Assembly: GCA_015680685.1 (NCBI GenBank)
Contig: MNCI01036318.1
Span: 299,528 to 363,527 of the forward strand
DNA length: 64,000 nt
From: Gnetum montanum
Taxonomy: Eukaryota > Streptophyta > Gnetopsida > Gnetales > Gnetaceae
Direction of reading: 5' to 3'
Shown here in pieces: positions 46,257 to 58,339 of this stretch. Position 1 is the first letter of the stretch, and each line of letters starts with the position of its first letter. The position numbers and the translations under genes were made by a program. The notes under the pieces were generated by a model. It searched no databases, was not told the DNA's origin, and saw only the letters and a program-made list of their open reading frames with translations.

Positions 46257-48011
46257 TGAAACACCCTAAAATTTCAAGGCATTCTTGCTTCACCAAGTTC
46301 TTGCAATTCAGGCAGTGTCACGGTGGTTCTTCACGAGATGGATGCTCTAAAATTTAGACTATCTAGTTTGGCATGTTTTCTACTCCTGATGTCGACAGGC
46401 TCAACAGATTCTCAAGCTTGCCCACCTGAGTAATTCATCTAGCCGACAGCCTACTCAGAAGTGATACATGAAGTTGTCACTAGTGTTCAGGACACACGAA
46501 ACAGTTTGGCAAGTTTTCTAGTTAAAAAAGTTTGCTATGCTATGCTATGTAGTGCAGCAGGCTTCAGAAGACAGTTGCAGAATGAAGTGCTACGCTCTGT
46601 AGCATAGCATAGCATAGCAAAGGTTAGACAATTAGTTCTTTTGCCCGACTCCAAGTCCTTTATCAATGACTCCTTCCACTAGAAAGTGGCAAGTTTAGTG
46701 AAAAGCAGGCCATGTTGGCCACTACGCTATGTCACGCTACATAGCGTAGTAACTCTGTGGGAGTGAAAAAAGGCTTCTCAAAGTTCAGGATCAACAAGCT
46801 CACAAGTTTCGCATTGTAAAAAAAACAAAGGTTGCAAATTGTCAGCGTTTTTGTGATTAAGGCCGGTTGCTACGCTACGTAGCGTAGCATAGTGTAGCAA
46901 TTACGCAAAATTAGTCAGAACACTTCAAAGGCTTCCAGCACATGCAACAGGCCCCGATGCAAGTTTCTGCGTCAAGTTGGTGGCTACGCTACGCTACGCT
47001 GCATGGCGTAGCACAGCGTAGCAAGATGCTACGCTACACCGACATGCTATGCTCTAAAGTGTGGTACGACATGGCAACTAGCTACGCAACATCAGTGCAC
47101 CTCCTTGCACAACAAGCTGTTACGCTACGCCCACATGCTATGCTACAAAGTGTGGTACAACATAGCAGGTAGCTACGCTCCATCAATGCACCTCACCTAT
47201 TTGCATTGTTGGCACACATATCTAGGTTCTGATGACATAATTATAGCATGGTAGGCTCACCAATCAACATAGCAGTTCCATGTAGGATGGACATGTCAAC
47301 ATGGATCCAGGACACATGGCATTAAAACTACATCTTTTGCGTCCTCCTGACTCTATAAATACCCCAACGAGCCATGCTCAAAGGGTTGGTTAGCAAGAGG
47401 ATTGGCAAAAAATTTGGTTGGTTAGCAAACAAACTGACTGGCAAGTTAGCAAAAAACTTGAGCGAACAACCTAGCACTTTGGTAACTTGGCAAATTGGCA
47501 ATCTTGAGCATTGTAAACATTTTTCCCCTTTGACATTCTGTTTGCACTTTCCCATCACCTTTGTAGCATTTTGCATTGTCAACCCCCGAGTCTACATTCA
47601 AGCACACAGTCAACTTGCTTTGGACACTTTGGTTACTTTTGGGATCTTCATGCTTCCTAGCATTGCGCAACCAATTGTATCCACTTTAACAAAGTAAAGT
47701 AGTAGCTTTGAAAGTGGTGCATTTTCTTAACTGCATTTTACTTTGCTTTTCTACTTCTCGTTGCACTTTACATCATTTTCTGCTCTCCCACATTTAAAAG
47801 TTATTATTTTATGTTATAATATTGCTTTAGAATCACTCATTTGCAAAAGGTTATAGTAACACTGACTAAGTCCCTATTTGATCGACCAGACCATTCAAGG
47901 CACCCCTCTTTCGTTTTATCTAGCACGACCCTCACACAGATCTAGGGTTAAGACTGTCACGATCGATGACCTCTTGGTGTTTTCTAGTTGTCGACGTTTT
48001 CGGTCGCTACA
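46257..48011 (+). repeat. 3' LTR of Tat-3
   Basis: 1,755 bp, TGAAACACCC to CGCTACA, the only full LTR of this element. GCTACGC/GCGTAGC motifs are dense at 46530-47180, including CTACGCTACGTAGCGTAG near 46869. TATAAATA at 47354-47361. Confidence 0.92.
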
Positions 48012-48824
48012 ATGATCTACATAAGATGATAGATAGTGAAGAGCTAGTTCTAAATGCGTCAAACCCAATTAGGCCCCAAAATTAGCCAATGTAGGTACAC
48101 AAGGATCCTCTCAACATAGGTAATGACCAATTCACCATAGCCACCTTCAATGTACATGACAAACCTAAACCTGCTAGGAAGTTATTTATGATATAGGTAC
48201 CTCCTTGTGATGAGAGGGCTTTAACTTCTATGAGTTTAAGGACTTCTTTTTTCATAAGGATACCACCACAATTGCCTCCCAAAGAACCATTTATCATCAA
48301 AGTGTCTCTTCCCTGCCTATGACCCAAGTTGACCAACATCCTTCCATAGTAGCTAATATTTTAACTTGTTCCTAGCCAAGTAATAAGAAATCCCCATCCA
48401 AATAATGTAAAAGACAACTCCTAAGCCTAAAGCTAAGGATACTAATCAACTCCAAGTTTTGGAAGGAAGTAGGCCCACCAAAGCCTACCCCAATCTTAGT
48501 CATACTAATGGATTCCAGTGCTCAAACTGCATCTACCAACCAACCTAGGGATGAAAACCAAAAACAAGAGAAGGGAAATGGACCAAAACAAAAATCATTA
48601 AAACATGAAGTCAAAATCCTATGTATAATAGAGGGGTTCAAAGCCAACAAGACTAATAAGGCAACCAACAATGATAAAGAGTTCCTTACTACCCTAGAGT
48701 AGATCAAACTCTCACTAAAATAGAAGAATAATTCTTTGAGCTTGTAGGACCTAGTTATGACCTCCCCTGTCAATCACAAAGCACTAGTTAAGATGTTAAC
48801 TTTTATTCTCATAAATGAGGATAT
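48012..48824 (+). pseudogene. gag end and linker of Tat-2
   Basis: It opens with a frame reading LHKMID, EELVLNASNPIRPQN, which aligns with IQRMID, GKLVLDKSNPVRPEN in Tat-3 at 21772. Further on, ALVKMLTFILINEDIED aligns with the pre-protease linker (ALIRMLMVIRVDEG in Tat-3). Stops and shifts are many. Confidence 0.75.
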
Positions 48825-49809
48825 TGAGGATATAGAACTTAGAAGGGGGTTTGAATAATTTTTTCAATTTGAACAATCAAGACATTAGAACCATCCATAA
48901 ATTTACATGATTCCCCAACTTGGATACTTCCATACTTGTAGGATAGAATCCTTACATACCTCTAGACTTTATTTCTTAAGAATATGATTTAGAGAACATC
49001 ACAACCTTTAGAAAGATGTGAGCTTCACATGAAGTGTTTGTTAGAAACACACTCAACCTTGCAAGGTCCCAACAAGCTCATAGGATGTCTTTTTCCAAGA
49101 AGCACATCAATCCCACAAGGCTACAAAAAGAGAAAAAAGAATTAAGAGAATATAACTAAGCTTTAAAAGTTCCTTGCTTTGAAGCTACAAAAATAATTTA
49201 CAATTCATAGAAAATTGAAGAACCAATTACAACACAAGATATAGATAATGATGGAATAATCACCTAAACAATGTTTATCATTTTCACAAGGATTTGATAC
49301 TATTTTATGGCCTTTTTACTTCCAAATAGCCTTTAGAATTTATGCAATATCTAGTAAATGGTTAGTTGGAACATCTATTGAAAAATTGGTCACTTGCAAA
49401 TGGGATGTTTCACTAAAAATTGGAACATCTCACTTAGGATGTCCTAGTTGGAAAGTCCCATCAACAATTGGAATGCCTACTAATTTTATGGGATGTATGA
49501 CCTAAAAATAAGTCTTCATCTCTAGGACATCTATTGATCTTTTGGGACATCTAAGCAGATACCAAAACATCTTTATTTAGCTTGTAGGCTTCATTCATCC
49601 TTGAGATCTTCCATCTTGGTTGATAGTTCTTGTCATTTCAAGTTAGCTCTCATTTTAATCTCATCTTGCTTTTGTCTCAAACATGATTTCTTCATCTTTA
49701 TTTTATCTTAAAATTGTAATTTTATCTTTTCCAAGTCCTACAAGATATCAACAAATATATTTTCCACATTCTTCATTTTCTAAGGTTTTAAAAAATGAAA
49801 ATGTCAACA
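48825..49809 (-). repeat. Solo LTR of the Copia-type family, reverse orientation
   Basis: On the minus strand it starts TGTTGACA and ends ATATCCTCA (985 bp). It aligns over its length with the LTR at 11922-12994: the left part (AAAATGAAGAA), the middle (GATTGATGTGCTTCTTGG, TTGGGACCTTGCAAGGTTG) and the right end (CCCTTCTAAGTT). Flanks GATAT (48820-48824) and TATAT (49810-49814) suggest a 5-bp target duplication with one change. It splits Tat-2 between linker and protease. Confidence 0.8.
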
Positions 49810-50400
49810 TATATCCTAGCCAATGAGGAGTTTATCCACGCAGTGATAGTACCACCCTTACTCTACAAAGAAAAAAATTCAACCATCTTAATCTTTCATG
49901 ATAGAAATGTGAAAACAAATCCTCAAAATAGTGATGTGTCAAGAGCTTCCCTTCTTATAATGATTAGAGTTCGCTAGTACAAGGTCCACCAAGTACATGT
50001 AGATGATGAACAGTCATTAGCGTTATCTCCTTTCCTATCATGGAGTTCTTAGGCTTGGTTGAACACATCCATAACACCTCTACCTCTACATTCAAATCAT
50101 TTAATGGATTATGCATAGTAGTAAGAGGGTTGATTTTGTTGGATTTCATGGTTGGAAAATAGTTCTCCACATCTACTGATTTCCTTGGGGTGGAAGAGAC
50201 ACTAGGTTATAACTTGATCCTAGGAAGGCCCTGGTTGATCAAATTATAAGCAATATCTTCCCCAATCCATCAAGAAATTCACCTGAATTATGAGGGAGGT
50301 GAAATCATAATCCACATAGATAGTTTAGTCCCCTTGTTCATCAACAATGTTAACATAGATCAAGGATCTAAGGTGGATTTTCAAGAAGAAACTTCCATAG
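49810..50400 (+). pseudogene. Aspartic protease of Tat-2, degraded
   Basis: VHQVHVDDE near 49981 is the catalytic region; INNVNIDQGSKV near 50342 aligns with INNVDIEQGSGV of Tat-3. Between them the frame is shifted, with a decayed LILGRPWL (about 50215-50235). Confidence 0.7.
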
Positions 50401-51053
50401 CCAAAAACAAAAGATAAGAACAACAATGAAATCAACCAAGCCAAAACCAACAATGCTCAAACAGAAAAAAATCATGGGAAGAACTCTCATTTAACATCAT
50501 AAGTGAGGAGAATGGGAAGTACAAGATCATGCAACAAAAATCATATAAATTTCATAGTCTCTAAAATATTAGAAAATGATTATGCAATTAAATGTGTTAC
50601 CTATCTTCTTATCCTTGTACATATTATGTGGACATTTAACTAGTAACCTTATTTTCAGTTTTATCTACATATTTACATTTTTTCCTTAGAATTTTTACTT
50701 TATTACATCATGATTACCAATTTTTCATGTAGCTTGACTTTACATTTTCACATTAATTTACAGCGTATGCCTAGGTTCATGTTTATAAAAATTATAAAAC
50801 AACATAAAAATAGAAAACATAAAATATAAAAATTAGAAAAAAAAAATTTAAAACATAAAAAAAATAAATTATTTTAAAACTTAAAACCAAAATAGTAGCC
50901 ACAATCACACTATATGACAATACCAAAAAAATAAATGTCCATAGCCATAGGTGCACTATGCAATGGATAGCAATAAAAAAATAGTGTAGTCTCCAAGCCT
51001 ATAATAGCCAAATGAAAATAACTATAATAGTATAACAAAATAATGAAATATAA
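50401..51053. other. AT-rich spacer in Tat-2
   Basis: No supported frame. A very A-rich run lies at about 50795-50890. It corresponds to the protease/antisense-gene spacer of Tat-3, but no GGCCTAAAACTAGCA array is visible. Confidence 0.55.
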
Positions 51054-51739
51054 CTAGTCCAATAGATAGCCAAAAAAATCCATAGGAGGAGGAGGAAAAT
51101 CATCCTCAACATCATCGCCAACGCCATTACTGTTATTGACTAGGACCTATAGATAACAAAACATATAAATGATTAGTAACCATGATGACCAAAGAACATA
51201 ACTATAAAGAAACAAGACATAAAACAAAAACTACAATCAAAAACTTAAAAAATATTTGTGCAAACCTTAGGGGATTTGGGAGTGATATCTTTAGAAGTGA
51301 ACTTCTTAAGGATAGTCTCCAACCTATGAAAAATTTATTCTTCATTCATGTTAGCGAAATCTATTTCTCCTAAATCCACTCCTATTAAAATATTTCTCCT
51401 CTCTATATCTGTCCACTCATGAGGAGCATAGAAAAAAAGTAAATATGGTTGTTTTTCTAGATGTAGTAGTGATTTGAGGAGTTGGAGAGTCAACAACCAT
51501 CATTGATTTCTTGAACATGCTAAAGGTGTCCTATGCACCTATCCCCTACATAAAGAGCTCATACTTTCATTGTTTCATGGATGCCTCATGCCATAACTTC
51601 AAGTAGTTCTCCTTCTCTACCTTGTATAGTCTTTTGTGTCTTTTCCCATTCAAGCACCTAGGTGCAACAATCTCTCCAATCCCTAGTCTTATGGACCAAT
51701 AGCTTCATCTGCATGTCCTTTGTAATGCTTGAAACATTT
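51054..51739 (-). pseudogene. Antisense gene end of Tat-2
   Basis: The last exon is about 51146-51054, with acidic residues then a Pro run (DDFPPPP) and the ending GYLLD-stop, which differs from the NP-stop of Tat-3 and Tat-4. The intron is 51265-51147 (GTTTGC to AG). The exon upstream (51739-51266) aligns with Tat-3 24400-24540. It is cut at 51739 by the end of the Tat-5 LTR. Confidence 0.65.
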
Positions 51740-52987
51740 AGTGTTGGAAAACAAAAAATTCCAAGTGGGACAATTTAACCTTGGATCCCAAGGGCCTGTA
51801 ACAAAGAGGATCCAAGGTTCCCTAGACAGTCTTTTCAATCACCAAAGACTTAGGAAGTGTAAATGGGATAAATAAATTTTAAAGATAATGTAGACCAAAT
51901 CTATGAAAAGTAAACAAAAATGAATCATAAGTAAACTTTCACAACAAATGAACTAAAAAATTTATTGTAATAATGAGGTATTGAAAAGTATGAAAGTTCA
52001 AAGTTGTACAAATTTTGTGCCCAAATACACAGGGAGTTTCTTGGATGAAGCTTGAAGCTTATTGAAGCCAGTAGGTTGTGTTCTATAGTCAGCCTCATGA
52101 TCCAAGTACTTTCCAACCTCAATCATCAAAATTCCTTGTTGGTTCTCAGCTTGGATCTGCAACATTGGTTACCATGGGGTAACGAATGTATTTGACTTTC
52201 TATTATAATGGTACTATGTTAAGAGTCTCCAATGCTTATGTAGTTGCCAATTTACTCCAAAAGTCTTACAAAATGTCAAAGGTCTCAACTGCTTAAGGTT
52301 TCCAAGTTTGTAGAGTTGAAAAACCAAAAGAAGAATCAAACTCATTTAATGTGTTCAAATTTTTCATTTATAGATCATACAATTGCTGGTTTGGAACTGC
52401 AAATTTTTTCCATAATTATTAATAGATTGATGTAATTTGCAAGTGTGTCTAGTCATCATTTCCAAAGTAGTTGTCACCCAGGCTATCAAAACCATGTTGA
52501 ACACCATAAATAGTAAATGAACTTTGGCAACTATGCTAGCTTCATCCAACTATGCTGACCTTTGCTGGAAATATGCTATAGGATGGAGTAACATTGGAAT
52601 TATGGCATCCTCACTAACCTAGCTAGAACCATGATAAACTTGCTTGGAAAATGAAAACCCAACAATTCCAATCTAGGTATAGGTGGCTCCAATGTAGTTA
52701 TGGCCATGGCCATCATAAAAATCATGAAAACACCAAATTTGGTAGTTCTTGAGGCATCTTCAACCTTCCCAAGCCCAAATATTGACATGACCTAACTTTT
52801 TCCACTTGGAAAGTGAGGCTATAACAACTTTTAACATATTTTTTAACCTCAAAAAAGTTCAATTATGTAAGATTGCAACTCATGGGCTACAAACCTCACA
52901 TTTTACAATGAAATTCTAGCCTTAGGTTTGATGGTGAAGGTTACAATGCCAAAAATTTGCAACATGAATCTTATTAATGATGTTTCA
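51740..52987 (-). repeat. 3' LTR of Tat-5
   Basis: On the minus strand it starts TGAAACATC at 52987, directly after ACAAAGAGGGACTAA, the family polypurine tract. The TATA box TATAAATG is at 52372-52365, about 630 bp before the LTR end, as in Tat-3 (657 bp). The end region has CTAAGTCT and GGGATCCAAGGTTAA, like the CTAAGTCCC and CGGGGTTAAG of Tat-3. It lacks the GCTACGC array. Confidence 0.75.
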
Positions 52988-54069
52988 TTAGTCCCTCTTT
53001 GTTGATGTTTTAAGGATTGACTCAAGAGACATTGACAAAGAATACAAAACACCACTACAGGTTCATCATCAACATTTCCTCTTCGTGCCTAATTCCATAG
53101 CTGTCAAACCATACTGAAAAGTGCTTGTGATGATGAGATAGGGTTATGGTAAGGTGATAGAGGTTAAAGGCTATATTCAATCATAGGGACTGATCATAGG
53201 GTTAGCAATGAGTTCCAAGTATTGACAATCATGGTTATGATTATGGTAATGACATTTTGGCTAATCAATGTAGTCTTCACACTTTGTGCTTTGAAGTTTG
53301 CTCATTCAGTAATGGTTTTGAGGAACCAACACTTTTCTCCCAGGTATCTTTCATCATTAGACTCCTCCCTTTTTGTGTTTGAAGTCATTGATTTGTCTTT
53401 TGAGCTTCATTGGCCTTTTGACTTCATTGGTAATGAAATCCAATGAAGGTTTCACCAGATTTTATTTTCCCATATTTTTTTCTAGGTGAAAACTTCATTG
53501 GATTTCATTACCAAGGCTGGGTTTGATTTGGTTTTTTCATTGAATGAAATGTGTTACATTCAAAATACTTGATGGTGGAGCATGATGAAGGAAATTTCAC
53601 ATGGCCACAACGCATGAGTGTCAAACATTAGTCACCATTGTTGTTTAGGGTAAGGAAGGCTGTGGGATTATGGCTTAAGTATGATAGGACAAGCTAACTA
53701 AATCTAATGCATCAATGTCATGTGGTAACTTGTCACTATGACAAGTTGCACCTTTGTGATGACTCCCAAGCTTCACCTTTCAAGCACAACTCCAAGAGAA
53801 TAAGAAAACATGTTATTAGATGATAACACATGGGGCCACATGAGACAACTAGCAAACTAGATCACCATAGGCAACTATTATTACAACATGGAGAGATTTG
53901 TTCAACATGCATCAGATTTAGAAAGTCTTCTGATTCATTTATTATGCTGAATAGAGAGATAGAGAGATAGATAAGGATGTTTAGGCTCTCTTGCTACAAG
54001 TTGTAATGGTCATTGATGTTAACTATTAGTTTGTACCTATAAAAAAGAGTGTGTCAAATGTAATATAAC
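52988..54069 (-). other. 3' leader of Tat-5
   Basis: Near the LTR, the minus-strand run GGTGTTTTGTATTCTTTGTC followed by AATGTCTCTTGAGTC matches the last 80 bp of the Tat-4 and Tat-3 leaders. The rest is unrecognised apart from the inverted repeat at 53425-53516. No coding frame is supported. Confidence 0.65.
53425..53516. repeat. Inverted repeat, 32-nt arms, 28-nt loop
   Basis: Arms 53425-53456 and 53485-53516 pair at 30 of 32 positions; the core GGTAATGAAATCCAATGAAG is perfect. It would form a strong hairpin in transcripts of either strand. Confidence 0.9.
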
Positions 54070-57000
54070 TTTAAATAGGATGATTGACTAGATTGGCCAA
54101 TTCATTCCCATCCATATCTGCCACTCTGAAGGCTTCATTGCCATAGGCTTTAGTAACCAATAAAGGTCTCTCCCAATTGGCTAAGAACTTGTCTACACGC
54201 TCACGAATAGCCTTGAGGACTAGGTCTCTCTCCTTGATCTTCTATTTATTTAGGTCATGACAATGCTATTACTTTTTCCTCTCTTGGTATCATTTGATAT
54301 GAGCAAGCATTTATATATACTACTCTTCCACCAAATCCAAATCAATGGTATGTAACTCCTTGTTCTACTCATCATTGATGAAGTCTGATGGAGCCACTTT
54401 GATCAATGGAACTTGTAATTTAAAAGGAAAAATAGCTTGAAATCCATAAACTAGGCTATATGGGATTACACTAGTTGTGATTTAATAGGTAGATTGATAG
54501 GCGCAAAGTGTGTGGACCCTACTCATGCCACTTGTGTCTATTATTATTTAGCATCTTTCTAAGTAAGTTTATGGTGGCCTTGTTGCTAGCTTCAGCTTGT
54601 ACACTAGGTTAAGGATAGTATAGTAATGAAAAGGAATGCTTAATGCCTAGGTCTTGATAAAAGGTTTGCATTTCTTTGATACTAAACTATGGTCAAAGGT
54701 ATGCCAAAATAGGATACTATGTTATCCAATATGAATCTATAAACTTGTTGAGATATTATTTTTATTAGGGGGATAGCTTCAACCCACTTTGTAAAGTGTT
54801 TAGTTGCAGTGATTATAAAATTATGTCCTATGGAAGACTTAGGTGTTATACATCCAATAATGTCAAGTACCCATCATTGAAATGAACAAGTTATCTGAGT
54901 AGTATGTAACTTAGTTGATGGCACATGTATTAGGTTTCTATATCATTGACAAGTGTCAAAAGTTTTAACCTTCTATAGGCAGCCACTTTTCATATAGGGC
55001 CAATAATAGCCTAGTCATCTAATCTTTGCAGCCATGGTGCTAGGTCCTATATGTCCCTTCACATATACCTTTGTGAACCTACTCAAGGACTATGCAGGCT
55101 TCAATTTTTCCCAAGCACATTAATAATATGCCACCATAGGATCATCGACATAGGGTTATCACCTATAATGACATACTGTTTTGATCTCTTACATACACTA
55201 TTATTTTGAGAAGTATTTAGGCCTTGTGGAGATTCACAATCCATCAAGTAAAACTTAATATTGTTATATCATTCCTTTTGAGGAGTGTTGTTGATAGAGG
55301 CTATAAAGTCACCTTCAATGTTCTGCGTAATGGGGATAGCACAATTCATGGTTGAGGGTGACTTGCTAAGCACATCTAGCATCATGCTTATGTATAAGGT
55401 CATAATGGCATCAACTAATGTATTCTTAGTTTTGGGTATATGTTGGATACCAATGTCTATAAATTATTGTATTAGTTTCTTACCTAGGTCATAATAAGGT
55501 TGTAATTATTTAGCTTTACATGCGTAAATCTCTATCACTTGGTTAACCACTAGTTGTGAATCATCTTTTATCATTAGGCATTTGATTCCTTGGTCACGGG
55601 CTACCATCATTTCCCTAATCAATCCTTCATAGTCCACCATATGGTTGGTACATGAGAATTAAAAATAGTGTGCAAAAGGTTGGATTTCTCCAAAAGGTGA
55701 TGTTATGATAGTAGTAGCACTAGCCCTCTAGGCAATTGAATCTTTGTCAAAGTGCATCATCACTCATAGCCCTTGGGTAATTTGATAATAATGTCAACAT
55801 GTTCATCAAGGAATTCAAGGTCAATGGATGCATAGTCTTCCATTGGAAAAATGGTAAGTTGTGCAACTATAGCTTGATCTTTGGTTGAGGCTTGAGAGAT
55901 GTAATGGAGGTCAAAATCAGTTGTTATGGCTTTTCAATGGGCTATATGAATACTTTCATAGATATTGATTGTTACAACTATAACCACATTCTCTTTGCAA
56001 ATGCTATTGACTTGGCTCCTAAAGAGGTAGTGTCTCTACTTCTTTAATAAGAAGACTAGAGCTAGACAATACTTCGCCACTTTGATGTATCGAGTCTCAT
56101 AGGTAATCAATGCATGACTTAAGTAGCATACTGGTAATTCCACTCCGTCATCTCATTTTTTATAGAGTAGGAAAGCAATGGATGTGTCAAAGATAGGAAG
56201 GTAGATGTAAAAAGGTTTATCCTTTTGCGGTAGATAGACCATGGGTAGTTGTTCCAACTCTTGCTTAAGATTTTTAAAGACTTCTTAGCATTGAGCCATC
56301 CACTCATACCAAACTCCTTTCTTAAGAAAGTGTTGCATGGGTTGTAGTTTAATAGTAAGCTTGGCAATGAACCTACAGATGAATTGTAGTATACCTTGCA
56401 ATCCCTAAAGCTCCTTAAGGTTAGTTGGTACTACCAAATTGGATATGGCCTTAACTGTATTAGGATTGACATGTATCCCTACTTTTGATACTACAAAGCC
56501 AAGCATCTTATCAATTTTGATACTAAATACACACTTCTTGCAATTAGGCCTAAGCTCATATTTTATACATTGTTTCAGCACAAGGTCAAGGTCATGTGCA
56601 TGGTCATTGATCATTTTATATTTAATAGCTATATAGTCACTAAAGATATACTTACTAAAGTAACCCTAGCATATAGTCAGTAGAGAAATACGTGATTTCT
56701 TGTTGATAGGTTGTTCCTACATTCTTTAGACCAAAGGGCATCATGATGTAGCAAAAGGATCCCCGAGGGATCTTGAAGATTGTACAAAGCTAATGCTCTA
56801 AGGTAATCCTAACTTGTTTGTATCCTAAGAACCCATACATGAAGGATAACAAGGCATGTCTAGCCATAGTATCAATAAGTTGGTCAATACTAGGTAAAGG
56901 GGAATCATCTTTAATAGTTATCTTATTTAGGTCTCAAAAATTAATACAAATACATATACTCCCATTTTTCTTAGGAACTACCACTATGTTGGACACCTAT

Positions 57001-57545
57001 TCCGCATAATCAATAGCTCAAATGAAACGAACTTGATATAGTTTCATGATTTCATCACGAACGACTAGGGCTAAATCTAGTCTAATCTTGCAAACATTTT
57101 GCTTAACTAGCTTGATCTTGGGGTCGATTATGATGTTATATTACATTAGGCATGGATCAAGACCTAGCATGTCTTCATATGACCAAGAAAAGACTTTAAT
57201 GTTATCTTGGAAGACCTTAGTGAGGTCTTGAGCCTTTTGAGGTTCCAATGACAAATTTAGTTTCAGTGGTTTCTTCTCACCATTGTGTGTCATGATAGGA
57301 ACCTCAACTAGAGAGTCTTCGATAATGTTGCTAGCCTCAAGGTCTAGGGTCTTGACTGGGTGTTTTGGCCACTTAAGAGGTTTCTCTATCAAGGCTATGT
57401 GGTCAACTATGATCTAAGGCTCAAGATCTAAGTAATTATGGTTAATAAATTGTTCAACATCACCATGAGGCCCATTTAGGCTCAAAGGCCAACTAAATTG
57501 CTCCTAGGTATCAATATTTCAATCCTACGTATCAACCATAAACAC
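54070..57545 (-). pseudogene. pol of Tat-5
   Basis: Read on the minus strand. The pre-RT part has LSLNGPHGDVE and VKTLDLEASNI (57500-57340), as in the other copies. RT shows PLPSIDQLID near 56890 and MMPFGLKN near 56740; its catalytic box is lost to shifts. MLGFVVSK is near 56500. RNase H is decayed. The second RNase H has DDSQLVVNQV near 55560. Integrase has GYYWPYMK near 55010, FGIPLTIV near 54720 and the end GNELANLVNHP near 54095. Most frames are broken. Confidence 0.85.
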
Positions 57546-57599
57546 ATTAATTGACACCTATGTGATAAAATGAGAAAATAATGCCAAAATAATGTAAAA

Positions 57600-58130
57600 T
57601 AATTTAGTAATAATGGATGGATAAGTCAAAACACATTACTTCAGTGGTCAAACAAGGCCAAAAAAGGCTATAAGAGGTGGGTCAAAATAAATAGGGTGAA
57701 ACAAAGGTTAAATAGTGTGAAATAAGGTTGAATGAAGGACAAATAATGATAGAATGGAGTTAATGGAAGATCAAATGATGATCAATGCCTATTCAATGAT
57801 GTCAAATAGGATCAAAGAATGGTCAAAAAAGATCACAAAGAAGAAGGCAAAGTAAATAAGGTAAAACCAAAGGCCAAATAACATGGAATAGAGCCAAATG
57901 ATGATAAATGGAATCAAATGGAGCCCAAATGATGATCAAATCCCATAAAATGATGTTCTAGATGGTCAAACAAGATCATGCTAATGTCCAATGATATCAA
58001 CTAATGTTAAAACAAGTCAGATAACCTCAAATGATAGAAAAATTGGTGAAATCAAGACCAAATGATGCTAAAATGATGAAAATGAGGTCACATGCCACTA
58101 GATGATATAATAATAAAGGTTAATAATGGG
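57600..58130. repeat. A-rich degenerate short repeats upstream of Tat-5 pol
   Basis: GGTCAAA, CAAATGATGATCAAATG and similar words recur every 15-25 bp. The plus strand is rich in A and G and poor in C, a marked strand bias. No stable unit length. Confidence 0.6.
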
Positions 58131-58339
58131 TAACAAGGTCAAAAAAAACTTGAAACCCAATGGGAAAATGCCAACGACTCTAGGTGAGAAACATGGAGGT
58201 AAAACATGGTCAATATTGGTTAATCAAGGTTATATTTTGCTATTTTTAGGCCTTAGCAGGCCATGGTGGAAGGCTATAGGGTTGATGAGGGAGCTTGGGC
58301 CCTTGGGAAGGTCATTTTGAGAATGTTTGAAGGTAAAAA

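Larger units (their letters stand above)
18024..48011 (+). mobile_element. Tat-3: ~18.7-kb Tat element with an antisense gene, nested in Tat-2
   Basis: 5' LTR 18024-19109 (about 670 bp missing at its start), primer site, duplicated leader, gag, protease, antisense gene (minus), pol, repeat-rich 3' leader to 34081, then the inserted Tat-4, then the last 217 bp of leader with polypurine tract (46040-46256) and 3' LTR (46257-48011). Without Tat-4 it spans about 18 kb, which is very large and in the size class of Ogre. LTRs start TGAAAC and end CTACA. Confidence 0.85.
14781..51739 (+). mobile_element. Tat-2: old Tat-lineage element, host of the Tat-3/Tat-4 nest
   Basis: Its parts in order are the 5' LTR (14781-15761), leader (15762-16440), gag (16441-18023), interruption by Tat-3 (18024-48011), the rest of gag and linker (48012-48824), a Copia solo LTR (48825-49809), protease (49810-50400) and the antisense gene end (51054-51739). 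It is then cut by Tat-5. The join across the nest is shown by gag: the frame before 18024 and the frame after 48011 align with consecutive parts of Tat-3 gag, less about 300 bp. Confidence 0.8.

Noticed and set aside
46530-47180. CRISPR-like array
   Set aside because: The repeated words are short, palindromic, unevenly spaced and inside an LTR of a plant element; there are no equal spacers.
18024-48011. Tandem array of elements sharing LTRs
   Set aside because: At first the four LTRs looked like a concatemer, but the target duplication at 34077-34081/46040-46044 and the split leader show nesting instead.
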